Shown here: piece after piece, positions 46,901-58,205 of the stretch
Position numbering within the stretch: position 1 is the first letter of the stretch
How the letters are laid out: each line of letters opens with the position of its first letter
NCBI GenBank assembly: GCA_003342895.1
Contig: PTFA01000050.1
Span: 1,163,186 to 1,227,185 of the forward strand
DNA from: Casuarius casuarius
Taxonomy: Eukaryota; Chordata; Aves; Casuariiformes; Casuariidae
Direction of reading: 5' to 3'
Length of the DNA: 64,000 nucleotides
Translations under genes and position numbers: made by a program
The notes under the pieces: generated by a model
Seen by the model: the letters and a program-made list of their open reading frames with translations, nothing else
Told to the model about the DNA's origin: nothing
Database searches by the model: none

Positions 46901-49736
46901 CCTTGCAAGCGTTCTAGTCGTGTACTTTTACAAGTGGTTGTGTTAGCTTTCTCTTAGCTTGAAGTTTAGTGACATAGCAAATATTTGGTGTATNTTATCT
47001 GAAATTTACTTCTGCATATAAAAAGCAATAGCACAAGACAGTACTGAGCATACTTAAAACTAATCATATTTATCTGCCCAACTCCTCTCCTGTGCTACCC
47101 TCAATCTAGAGAGCCACTCTTTGCCCTACACAGGGCTTACTTCAAGGTAGCACTGTATTCCTGGTTCTAAAACATTGCCTGTAGTAGGACCATCAAGCAT
47201 AGTAACCAGGATAATAAGTTACATGCCATGATTAGGTGTAAGCAATAGGACAGGTAGTACAAAATACCCACCATCAATTTTTCTCCAAAGAGTTTTGTGG
47301 ATATAATACCTAGTAAGCAGGTTTTATCCCCATTTTGCTAACTTTCAGTGTAACTTGCATCACTATAGTTAGTGTAATGGAAAACCTGTCAGAAGTAGAA
47401 ATATTATGAGGCATTTATATGTGGACTTGAACTTGCATGAACTACTGCATGGTGGTCTATGCAATAAATGTATGGTAGAGTGATGTTGTAGAAACAGTGC
47501 AAGTCTCTACATGTAGAAGAGTAGTAAAAATAAAATCCCAGAAATTACACAAACACGCTTAAGATCGCTCCTGGCCATGCAACCTGACTTAACTATTAGT
47601 GAATATAAAAGGAGTGTGTGTTCAGAAAACTAACTGGCACAAATGTTTATCTGTGAAATTTGTGTAGTAAGTGACAGTGGATAGGAAAAAAAACCCCACA
47701 CAAATCATCTTTAAACACAAGGACTTAATAAATAGGAAAAAGGAGAAGAAATGACCAGTAAAAATGTTTCCTGATTGAAAAATAAATCAGAATGCCTGTG
47801 GCGTTTTTATAGAGTTCCAATGGAGTACTTTTTGGTAGACTACATGTTTCTGAAATGCTACCATTTCATTTTGGCATTCTTATGTTATGAAAAGAAAAAT
47901 AACCATTTTTGTTTGTGTGTCTGTGATTCTTGAATAAAATGGTGCTTTTGCTTAAAGGCATTTTTATTTTAAGTTTGGGTCTTACCAATGCAATTGCAAT
48001 AAAATTTTCACTTAAGCTACTTGTTCACATACTTTAATTAGGTGTCTATGATACCTAAAACACAACTGCAGACCCCCTATCCTCCTCAAATTCCCTTTCG
48101 TTTCTAGTGTATCACTAGCCGCAGCTGTCACCTAGAACTGAACCTTCAGCGTTGTGGCTTGGTATGTAGAAAAGTAACACAGTTCAGCCACTGCGAGGGC
48201 AGATTGCTTGCTGCCCCCCCAGAGAAGGGGATTAAGTGGCCCTCAGCATAGCTGCTCTGTCTAGATGAGAAAGGTGATGAAGACCAAGACAGGCCAGGGG
48301 GTGGGGCGTACATGCCTGACTAGGCAGAGGCTGGCAGATCCTGATACGTTGTCTTTGGAGTGGGTGAGCTGCAAGGTTGCGGTACCTGGCTGGGAGAACT
48401 GCTATTCTGGCAGTGTGTGACACTTGCTGTTGTCACACCGACCTTTGTCTTTCAGTTCAGCTGGGATTCCCTTCAAGGTTGCAGTTTGCAAATGTAATGG
48501 GTTGCACGTTGGCTGTGTAAAGCTGTTTGTAGAACTGAGGAGCTGTAGATGTTTTAGTACAGTATGGTTTCCCTCTCTGTTCCCTCAGTCCCAGGTTTTT
48601 CATGCCTTACTTCCTACCTTGCTGGATTCTCAGTTATGGGAGCAGGCTTCTGAGTAATGTCTGATTGCATGCACGGGTGTTTAAGATCCCCGTTAAGAAG
48701 GATGAGAAGGGAGAAGAGCTCTCTTATGTCTGCATGGTAGAAATACTTCACATTTTGCTCTCTTTGAATGCGACTGGCTTCATACCCACTTATTTTTGTA
48801 GATACCTCTGTATGTTCTTCCTAGGACACAACCGAGTTTGTCGTGTATGTGAAAGGAGCACTTGGAGAACTCGAATGCCTTGTATTTGTGCTCTGCGTGC
48901 TGTTCTGAGTCAGGACACTAGGTCTTCTGATGCCCATAAANGATATATCCAGGAGGGGAAGACTGATACCCTCATAATCACTGGATACCCTGAAGGTGTG
49001 GGGTGTCACTCTACTTATTTCAAAGTGAATTAAGTAGTAATAAAATCCTTTAATCTTTAAAACCTCTAATCCTGTATTAGAAATAAGAATTTAGAAGTTG
49101 CCTGGAACCAGTTAGCTCAAAACCCGTGAATGCTTAGAAATCAGTGATTTTTGGCTTTTCTCATTGCTGTACTGTGTAAAGACCAGAAGACCTATAGTCA
49201 CTATCTTAAATCTTTAACCCTACTACCTACAATTGGTAGTGACTTTTCTGGCAATTTCTCTTCTCACCTCTGTCTATCTCAGGATNAGAGGGGAAGAAGG
49301 TTGCTTAGCTGCTGATACTCTCCCTGAGGGGGGAGTAAAGAGAATGTCCTGATGCTGCNGAAAAGGAGAAAGACAGAGGAAAATAAGAACCCTAGGATCT
49401 GTCACCAAGTTCAGCAGTAATAGAAATATTCATCGAATAAAAATAATTCAAGAGGAAAAAGGGTACATGCCAGGAGTGCTTTACATAAATGCTCAGTATG
49501 TTGTTACAGGAAAACTATAGATACATACACCTCCTGGGGAAATCNATAATAAGCAGTTAAACTAGATCAATAGACAATTAATGTAAACAAAAGCAAGAAA
49601 AAATCTCAGTAACTATCCAGGATGAATGAAGGCTCAGTAAGCCTCCAAAGGCAAAGGAAAACAGCCAACAGGTGACGATGATAATTCACTCTCCAAGAGT
49701 GTTATCATGGCATCATTAGTAAGAGGCTCATTTCAG
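44000..49736. other. Desert-like stretch without a supported gene
   Basis: No exon could be supported. A block at 44.38-44.80 kb looks like conserved noncoding sequence (see findings). The 122-codon plus frame at 48,665-49,033 has no recognisable motif, lacks splice support and contains an N. Confidence 0.45.
46801..46816 (+). promoter_or_regulatory. Putative CTCF-like site (one core mismatch)
   Basis: CCACCACAGGGCAGTG matches the CTCF core CCASYAGRKGGCRSY except for C in place of the G at position 7. It reads on the plus strand, in the same orientation as the better site at 20,989. Confidence 0.3.
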
Positions 49737-49811
49737 ATTAAAGAAACAGTTACCATTTTGTGGGAGCAGAGGACAGAAATTCATACCCACAGCAACCTAA
49801 GACAGAGTCAG
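49737..49811 (+). CDS. Candidate small exon, unidentified
   Basis: Seventy-five bases, 25 open codons, lie between GGCTCATTTCAG and CAG|GTAAGC, a strong donor. The peptide starts IKETVTILWEQRTEIH and is polar. The acceptor has only a weak pyrimidine tract. Frames of this length are common by chance, and I could not link it to a neighbouring exon with certainty, though the next plus-strand candidate (53,196) also starts in phase 0. Confidence 0.2.
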
Positions 49812-49900
49812 GTAAGCTAACATCATGATGTTTGCCTTCCTGTTTGCAGCAGCTGCTTTTTGGTATCTCTTTGAAGAAGCTCTGTTTTAGTGAATTTTTT

Positions 49901-49909
49901 ATATATATC

Positions 49910-49949
<40 letters not shown>
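49901..49949. repeat. Compound (AT)n(AC)n microsatellite
   Basis: AT units run from 49,901 to 49,932 with a single CT break, then AC units to 49,949. This is a typical vertebrate dinucleotide repeat and likely polymorphic in length. Confidence 0.95.
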
Positions 49950-50009
49950 AAACTGTGTGTTAGTCTAATAAAGTTAAGTCTACAGTAGCAGACTTCTTCC
50001 AACTTCTGA

Positions 50010-50022
50010 ACAGCAGAGGGCT
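50010..50022 (+). promoter_or_regulatory. Weak CTCF-like site
   Basis: ACAGCAGAGGGCTC matches the CTCF core apart from A at position 1 and T at position 13. It is included because three same-orientation candidates occur in the window. On its own it is weak. Confidence 0.2.
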
Positions 50023-50975
50023 CAAATTCTTAGGAACATGTGTATGGTTTTTCTTTTCTCTTTTTTTCTTGTCTCCCATCCCTCCCTAATCTGAGGGGCG
50101 GGGGGAAAGATCCCAGCACCTGTGGGGGTTTTTCCTAGCATTTCAGCCTATCTTCAATACATTCTTCCTGCCTTTCAGGGCAGTTTGTGCAACCTTTAAT
50201 ACATGTAAGATTTTCACATCAAAGTCTCAGGCTCTGGAGAGTGAGTGTTCTGGTGAACTGGGTGCAAGCACAGGCTGGCAGTTGAGATTAAGAATGCTTT
50301 GTTTTCTTAGACGTTTGCAAAAAAGCTCTGCTCACTGAGGTTCCTCTCTTTGTCCTTTCAACGAGAACACTTTGATACTGCTTTTGCATTGGTTGCTCAC
50401 CTTTACTTACAGATCAGAGAGCAAGACTTCTAATATACTGTATCTGAGCATCCTGTTCTTTCCCCCTAGTGACCAGACTGCAATACTCTAATGTACAATA
50501 ATTGACAGATGAGGATGGCTTCTGACAATGTGCCATTTGCTTGTTTAATCCGAACACTTGCTCTTCCATTTCTTAGTGTATTGCAATGATGTCCATCTTC
50601 CTTTTTCTGTAATGTGATTTTTTTTCCTGTTTATTCCATTCTTGATGTATTTATGGAGTGCATATATAAGTTCTTTGAGGAACTGAGATTTGCAGCTCAT
50701 GTTCTGCAAGTCTTCCTGCTGACTGCCTAGAGACCCCACTGAAAAGAGCGTGTGCAGAGGAAGAAGGGAAAGCTCAGGGTCTGTCTTATCTCACTGAATG
50801 TTTTGTGGAATCCCAAACACCTNAGCTTGTCTAAGCTGTGCTACTCTTTGCATGCAGAAATCTTCATTTCTTCCAAGTTCCAATTTCTTGTGTTGAAATA
50901 TGTGTATGAGCATGTCTGTGCTTATCTAGATCATGATAAGCTTTAAACAGTAGTCACTACACCTACAAAATAAAC

Positions 50976-51024
50976 TGCGCCAAACTGGCGCAATGGATTA
51001 GCATGTAGCTCTGGCTCAGCATAC
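50976..51024 (+). repeat. tRNA-Arg-like A-box fragment with hairpin
   Basis: TGGCGCAATGGAT (50,986-50,998) is identical to the D-arm/A-box region of vertebrate tRNA-Arg(UCU) genes as I know them and fits the polymerase III A-box. No B-box or cloverleaf follows, so it is not a tRNA gene. It may be the head of an old tRNA-derived SINE or a tRNA fragment. The sequence also forms the perfect hairpin TGCGCC-AAACT-GGCGCA at 50,976-50,992. Confidence 0.35.
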
Positions 51025-53195
51025 TTTTGTCTTCACTTCTCAGCCAGACTATATCCCCAGGCAGGGTGTAATTCTGTCCAAGCCACCAGGTGCCATCATC
51101 ATTTTACCTAAGAACTGAGCTTTTCTTACCTTAGAAATACAAAGCGACAGCTATTTGTTGTGGTCTTGGGCAGAGGNAAACTGTATTTGCTTCTCTAATA
51201 TATCTTGCATGCATGCGTGCATACTCACACACACCTGCTTCAGATTTGTATCTCTAACTTTCCAACACCAAATCTTCTGCTTTTATCTGAATAACTAACT
51301 AGACCTTTCCACTGAAGGAAAGTGGGATCAGTTTGAGTTGTTTTACCTTACAATACTCATGCTTGCATAACAAAGCAAAGTGAGAGTGGCAGAAATGTGA
51401 TAGCATAAATGAAGAGCTGTATCAAAACCTGCCTAAATCCTGAAGTTAGCAAGAACCTCTGTACCTCAGGGTGTAGACTGTAGCAGGACTTTGAAGGCTT
51501 GGCATTTCCTGTGTGGTCATTAAGTCTAGTTTAGCGAGCAAGGTTTGAAGAGGGCAAATCCTGTGGCACTCCAGCTGGGAGGAGGTGGCTCCCCAGGGAT
51601 GACCTGCAGTCTGCAGCTGATGGAGCAATGGTGCTGCTTGTGGATAGCCAAGCTTTACGTCCTGGGTTTCCTAACAAAGTGCCTGAATGCCCTAAAGCGT
51701 GCGAGTGAATACAGCAGTTTTATGATGTGTGTAAAATAGAGCAACTTCACCAGGAAAAGCTGCTATTGTAAATACTGTAACCTCTCTCTATATAGACAGT
51801 CATTTTCTGATCCAGTGAATGTTTCAGGTATTTTGGGGTATAAGCTGAGTAATGAATTATTTTTTGGTGGTTATTATTACAAGCCACGTATAAGTTTTGG
51901 ATAGTGTCAGGTTTCTATACCTTTCCAGAGAACAGCACAATTGCTGATTAGAGTCTACTTGATCTGTGGGGTTCTTTAGAAATAATTTAAAGCAAACCAT
52001 AGCTATTTCTTGGGAGTGAGTAATGTGGCTAGGTATTTTGCCACTTTTTTCTGCACTGTGTTTGTAGAGTTGTGTAGTTACTTATATTCTGGGGTTTTTC
52101 TTGTTTCTTTTCCTGGTTGCAAAGCTTGCACAGATGACCGTGGCATCGTGATTTCTGTGGCTTGTGCGCTACCCTATGTGTTCATTAAAGGATTCATCTT
52201 TCACAGGAAACCTTATAACAAAAGCCAGTTCCTGCTGCATCACTGCTGTTAGCTCAGATTAATGAAAGAGATTGGTTTGGAGTTTTTATTACTTGGGAAG
52301 GGGCACTGTATACGCTACAAATTTTGATCAGCTTAGCGATCTGTGGCAAGCTTGCTTCCATGTTTAGTGTTGTTAATACACCGTAACCTGGTGTGTAACT
52401 GTGCTTCACTCTTTTGAGATGTGTGAACTTGATGTATTAAACTTACCACACAGTACTGCTACTTTAATTGGCATCTTTTAATTGTGCCTGACATTTCTGA
52501 TCTTTAGTTTAGTAAGCAACACTTAACAGGATCTGAAGACTAGGAGCTAAAAGTAGTTAAATTCCAGCCAGAANTAGTTGGACAATAAACAATGACTCCC
52601 TTGTCAAAGGACTCTTCCATCAATTAAAATGTTGAATTCTGTTAGACTGCTTGGTCATATGTGTTATGAAGATGTATAGATAGCTTTCATCACCCAGCGT
52701 TTTCCAGAGAATCAAGTGTTTGTGCATGATCCTTTAGGTGTAGAAGCAATTTCAAAGTCTTTCCTCGCTTGGTTACGTAGGAATGAGGTGGTGGGTAGCT
52801 GCATAGGGGATAATTCTGCTGTGTGGACCTTTCAGGGCACTGTTATGTTTGCAGGCAACATTATGGACATATATGTTTCTTCAGTGTTTTGTGTTCCCTG
52901 TGGCCTGTTGAATGCTTCTCCCACTTGTGGCAACTAAGCAATGGAGGATGTGAATAGGTTGGGTCCTGTCCTGGGTTCTGCTGAGTCTCCTGCTCAAGCA
53001 GTGTAAATGCTGAGATGGTGGCTTGCCTTTCAGTGCGGTTGTACAGAGGTAGAGGAATGGNGTCAGCTCTTATAAATATGTATTANAAAAACATGTTGAT
53101 GCAGCTATAATCCTAGTGTAACTTTCTGTATTGCAAGAGGTAAGCAGAAGTGCCATGAATTTCTGTTCAGTCTTAAAGTGCAGCAAGTTTTATAG
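51025..53195. other. Noncoding stretch, nothing recognised
   Basis: Several 60-80 codon frames occur, such as 52,010-52,252, but none has clear splice boundaries or recognisable domains. No repeat was identified. Confidence 0.45.
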
Positions 53196-53255
53196 AGGGT
53201 ACAAATGGAAGTCTTTGTGAATTTATTTCGAATTAATAGACCTCCAAAGGCAAAG
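53196..53255 (+). CDS. Candidate 60-base exon, unidentified
   Basis: Twenty open codons in phase 0 at both ends lie between AAGTTTTATAG and AAAG|GTGAGTTC, a strong donor. The peptide is RVQMEVFVNLFRINRPPKAK, hydrophobic then basic. The acceptor is moderate, and a later AG (AATAG) would leave only 16 bases. Short length makes chance a serious alternative. Confidence 0.25.
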
Positions 53256-53411
53256 GTGAGTTCTAGACCAGCACTCTATTGACAGGAAGCAGCAACCTCT
53301 CCAGAAAGCTCTCTGTTTTTCAGTGGCCTTCTGTGCTATCTGAAGCATAGTATCAACCCTTTTCTGTGCACTTGGAAGAAGCTTGGGCAAANGGGGTGCG
53401 AGGAGGAGTGG

Positions 53412-53433
53412 CCTCTCCTCCTCTCTCTCTCTC
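53412..53433 (+). repeat. CT-rich tract ahead of an acceptor-like AG
   Basis: CTCTCCTCCTCTCTCTCTCTC leads directly into AG at 53,434-53,435, an unusually strong polypyrimidine tract. It supports the exon-like segment that follows, but it is also a simple repeat. Confidence 0.7.
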
Positions 53434-53435
53434 AG

Positions 53436-53583
53436 GCTGTTGCCTGTTCCTTATCTCAGAGACGATCGATATGCAGTAATCACGTTACTGGAACAGCTTG
53501 ATCAGTGCTGGGTTTTCTTCACTGCAGACCCATCCAGGCATCTCCTCTGGTGGCTTCCAGAGCCCCAGGACTGTTGTTCTTAG
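53436..53583 (+). CDS. Candidate terminal exon, unidentified
   Basis: After the CT-rich tract and AG, a frame with one leading base runs to a TAG at 53,581. The peptide contains VPYLRDDRYAVITLLEQLDQ, then a tryptophan-rich stretch, then a short end. The required phase (two bases carried in) does not match the phase-0 end of the candidate 180 bases upstream, so the two are not adjacent exons in these frames. I recognise no family; it is reported mainly for the strong acceptor. Confidence 0.2.
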
Positions 53584-55231
53584 CCTGATCAGAGACAAAC
53601 TTCAGTTTATTTGCATAATAACAGACAAATGGCTGTGTTTGAATGCAGACCCTACTTCTTTCTTTAACCTTTAAATTAAAAAAATCATTTCAACAGAAAA
53701 ATATAATTCTTTCTATAGTTTTCATATAGCTTCATAAATCCCCCTAAAATAGATCATTATCAAACTGCACTTTTGGACCAACAAAGGTCAGCTGAAATAC
53801 TTTTCTTAGCCATGTATAACTTTAAGAGATCTTCATGATAATGTTGAGAAATGCCANGTTAACTTGCTGTATCTGTGTCCTTGCATCATAATGACAGGCT
53901 TGTGAGAAAAGCAGATGAGTTAGATAAGTGATAATTTCTGTAATGGATCAGAGCTAGAACCAGTCTCTCCTTGGTTCATGTGACTTTCAAATCATCTGAG
54001 ATACTAAACTATTATTTGAAATTGCAATGAGCTGTTTGCTAGGTTCAGTATTTATTGCTCTGAATAATGTGTGTGCATGTGGGGGAAAAGTCCAGGTTTT
54101 ATTTCTCATGGTGTATGGTATATAATTCACAATTAATGTGNGACTTCGGTCTTGTTTCTCTTACTGTCCAAGCAGAAATTGCATCATTCAAATTTGCTTG
54201 TTCTTCCAAAATATGAAATCTCCTACTGTACAGATGGTCACTGCAGTACCAGTTGGTGAAGATAGCTTTGTTCATCAAGTGTCATGTTAGTGGAGCTAAT
54301 GACAGTAGTAGATACTATTCAGTAGTTAGGACTATTTCTTTCTGACATATATGCATCTTATCATTCTGGCTTAAATAAGTGGTGACATCTGCAGGGAGTG
54401 GACTTAATCTCCAGAGAGTTAATTTTTGGCCTGAGTGAATGACTGAGTAGTTAGTATAGTGTTTAATATTTCTGACTTGCCAGATTTAAATGACAGGTTT
54501 AGTTTTGGGACTCCGAACCCAGAATTTGGTTTTTATTCATACCACATGTAGCAAGTATGAAGCATGTAATATGTTGTAGTATTCACTTAAAATCCATTAT
54601 CGACCCTTTTCTACTATTTGTAGCCTAATAACAACTTAAGTAAAGAATGCTCCCATTTTTTGCTACATCTTTTTGTAAGATGTTATACTATCTTGAAAAA
54701 CAGCTCTGTTTCTTTTTAATCGCTTGCTGCTATTACATCTCTGATCAGACAACTCTAGCCATTCTTAGTAAAATCAAAACTACTGGTTACATCTATATCC
54801 TTCTCTGCTTTTGAAGATAATCCAGACTTTTGATAAGAGTGATAACAGTATTGCATCCAGAATAAACTGTCTCAGATGAACAGCTAGCTAAATGATACAG
54901 TGAGGCAAGCATATAATATGCCTGTTTTGTCTTTATGCNAGTTCTTGCCTGATGCACACACGTTCAAGATCCGTATGTGAATAGGACATGGGTGGGATAA
55001 AGCTTTTTAGGTTCTATTAACTCATGTCATTAGAGACCTGGCTTCTGTTTATACCGTATAAGCCAAGTGAAATAGCCTGAAGTTTAGGTACATAATGAAT
55101 TTTTAAAACTTGTCAGTCAACTTTCGGAGACTGTGGGAAATATCTATGCTAGACACTGCAATCATAGAGGAGTTGCGTAAAACTCGGGACCAACTTGATA
55201 ATAAATTTGAGTAATTTCTTTGCTTAGTTCC

Positions 55232-55455
55232 ATTCCAGAGATGAAAAGCAAATCTGAATTTCTCAGTGTAAGCTCAAAGACCATAAAGCATGTTTGTTTA
55301 CCATCTGCACCAGCCTTTCGCTCCCCAGAGGCGTATGAAAAGACAAGCCGTAACAATGGAGCTGCTGAANGCAGCATCAGCAGAGCTCTAAAGGCAAAGC
55401 AGCAACTTTCCGAACAACAGAAGAAGTGGGAGAAGCAGCTTGTNTTTCTCCCATA
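55232..55455 (+). CDS. Candidate coiled-coil exon or pseudogene fragment
   Basis: After GTTCCATTCCAG the plus strand is open for about 74 codons to a TAG at 55,454-55,456. The end of the frame has heptad-like, Lys/Glu/Gln-rich character (SISRALKAKQQLSEQQKKWE), typical of coiled coils, after a serine- and proline-containing stretch. This is one of the more protein-like frames in the window. Two N bases (55,370 and 55,444) fall inside it, and the second lies at a possible donor (CTT|GTN), so the 3' boundary cannot be judged. The minus strand is also open here (71 codons). Alternatives are a retrocopy or a chance frame. The gene is not recognised. Confidence 0.3.
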
Positions 55456-55456
55456 G

Positions 55457-58159
55457 GTTTGAACAATTGAAACGTGTTTGCATGATTGAAAAGGGGTGGA
55501 AACATTTCTCANGAGGACATAGTTGTGTCTGTATTACAGCGGCAAAGATGTTTTCTGTATGTCCCAAGGAGTTCCTTAATCCTTACGAACCTTTTATAGT
55601 CCAAGTGACAAAGGAAGTGAGCTTAAATTCTAGCATCTTGACAGAACATAGGATGGAAAGTTCATGGCTTTTTTGGTGTATGCTAAAACTTAATTCTAAT
55701 CCAAATTAGCAATCCTTGAGTCAGCAGAAAACCCTTTAAAATAGATTTATTGAAAGCTTGAAGAGTAAGTGCCTCNTTTTCCAGTATTTTCTTTTGTGTT
55801 CAGTGTGTCTGTGTTCATTATAGTCACCCGCTGAAACAGAATACTTAAGAATGCAAATTTCTTTTCTGTACGGCACTTGAAGTTGTAATGCTGAGCCAGC
55901 ATTCGAGCACAACCTGCTATCGCAACCTGCAATCAAGGCTAGTTATTAGATTGATGTACTGAATGGTTAGTTCATTGTTTCATCATTTCTTAACGAACTA
56001 TGGTATATCAATTAAGGTCCCAAATACTTTTCTAGGCAAGAAAGTAAAAATTCTCAAGCCTAATTAGCGTAATGGGTATCATGACAGTCTGAGACTGGTG
56101 ATTTTACTTTTTGTGCATTTTCTTGTTAAAACTATGAAGAAACCACCATCTTCATAAGCAGGCGTAGACGTGCAGGATGGTAGCCTGGCATTCTTGATGC
56201 AGATTGATCTGTGAATAAGTTTAAGTGTAGACCTGGTGCTACGGCTTTGCTTCATAGCTAGCAGGAGGGTCCTGTTGGTACAAGAACCACTGGAGATAGC
56301 GAGCCATNGGGACCAGCAGGTGTGGTCCTAGCTTGCCCGGCCAACCCCACCTCCTCCTGGCTGTGAGATGGCCACAGGGCAGGTGACCTCTTATGCTGGT
56401 GCATTAGATATAAAGAGCTCTGCAGCTCTCCAGCGTGTACCATATGTATGCTGGTGTGGCCATTTGAAGGCTTCATTAGTCACTTGCAGGATCAAGATGG
56501 TGGTTCAAGGCATGTTCAGTTTGTCTTTGTATCTCAGTGTTGTCATAGAAAGGCTTGCCTTGTGGTTAAAGTAATATGCTATAGCAGTTTAATGGCCTCT
56601 TCCAGCTAGCTTACTGACAGTGGCCCTGAGTAATGGCCCTTATTGACTCTGACTCCATTATCTGTGCAAGAATTATACAATCTTCCTAATTTGGAGATCA
56701 TAGAACAGATAATTTATGAAGGAGATCATGGAGTGCTCACATATGCTGATAGTTCTATATCTAATTAAATAATTTCCTTAATATTTGAAGTAATTCTTGG
56801 AGATAAAATTCTTTATTGTCTAATTCCCATTATACCTGTAAAATTATAAAATTATAGCATTTTCTATGAACATTCTAACAGTGAACTTGATTTATGATAA
56901 CTGCAATGTCGACTATCTAGAGAGTAATTAAACTACTTAGTAAGGATATAGGCTGACTCAGGAAAATAATCAGATTTATTTTTAAATACGTACTTGGTCC
57001 TATATTTTTCACTTCGTTGGTCATTGCCTTGCTTTTGGAGTAGACTGAAGAGTAACTGAAGATCTAGCATGTTACTTTTTAATAAAAAGTCTAACATTAA
57101 CCAGAAAAATCAATTCTTAAAAGTAATTTGTACTCTGAACAATCTTGCTCTGTTTTCAAGAGAGCATCTTATTCCTTTTATTCTTTTGGTTCTGCATCTG
57201 TCTGTCAGCCAGCTAAAGTAGGCTGGAAATGCTCTTTCTTTCCTGCTTGGTTATACTTGAAAAAGGGTCATGATTTAAACTATTTAAACTATATTTTCTC
57301 TTCTGTAACAGTAACTTAAATTACATGCATTATGGCATTTAATGACACTGAGTGTGTTTGGACATTTTAGAGTTCAGAAAAAATGCACAAGCTTGTGACT
57401 TGCCTCTGTGAAAATGAGGTGGTTGTCAGAACCATCCAGCTGTGTTTGGCAATGATCGTACTGGAATGTTTCAGGNTGCAGGATCTAGGCTTAAACATCA
57501 GTAGGACAATATGAGAATTTCATTTGCTGCTTTGTAGCAAGATGCTGTTGAAGTTAATGGTGCAGCATACATCCTCTTTTACCCAACAGTGTCTGGAGAT
57601 GTGTGGTTCTCGATGTGGGGAGCTGAAGTGACAAGAATGTCTCTGCTTTTCTAGTCTCTTTACCTAATGACCCAGTCCATAAACTTCAAAATTAAATTGA
57701 ATTTTTCTTCCGTTTCATAAAGTGTTCTTATTGTTACTATTTAGGAAGGTTTTTTATCTTTTTTTTTAAAGAGATAACAATTTACTTATGTAGGGAATTA
57801 ATCCTGGTAATAAGTGTCTTACATATGGAAGGTCTTGAATGCATAGGTAAAAATGGGAGCTCCTCCAGTGGTAAATACAAACATTTGTGATTACATTCAA
57901 TAAACTCACTTTGAACTGGATTAGTAGGCTGGTGTGAATACCCTAACTTAAGCAATCTACATTGTGTACTCTTGGGTGTCTTTTTTGCCCTGTTTTACAG
58001 TTCATAAACCCTTACACAGTGAGATGATTTTGTATAGTCAGATTTATGAAAGTGAGGAGGCCATGTTTAGTCAACTTGATTGATGTTGTTGAAGATGTGT
58101 CAAACAAGACCTGATGTAAGAAAGCCTGAGACTTAGACCTCAAGAAACCTTTAGTGCAA
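55457..58159. other. Noncoding stretch, nothing recognised
   Basis: No repeat or exon could be supported. A short word GTTGAAGTTAATGG at about 57,548 resembles a piece of the old sauropsid repeat noted at 61.8 kb but is too short to call. Confidence 0.4.
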
Positions 58160-58205
58160 TCCATAGATTTGTTGAGGTTGGAAGGACTCACNGACTTCAG
58201 GCAGA
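58160..58205 (-). repeat. CR1 LINE 3' terminus fragment, antisense
   Basis: CATAGATTTGTTGAGGTTGG followed by AAGGACTCAC matches the antisense CR1 end (CATAGAATC.TTGAGGTTGGAAGGGACCTC). The match fades within about 45 bases, so it is a short or strongly decayed copy. Confidence 0.5.

Noticed and set aside
48665..49033. 122-codon plus frame
   Set aside because: No motif, no splice support, and an N within it.
49639..53255. 16-base word CCTCCAAAGGCAAAGG shared at about 49,639 and 53,240
   Set aside because: A repeat of this length between two points is not unexpected by chance in 64 kb, and flanks do not match.
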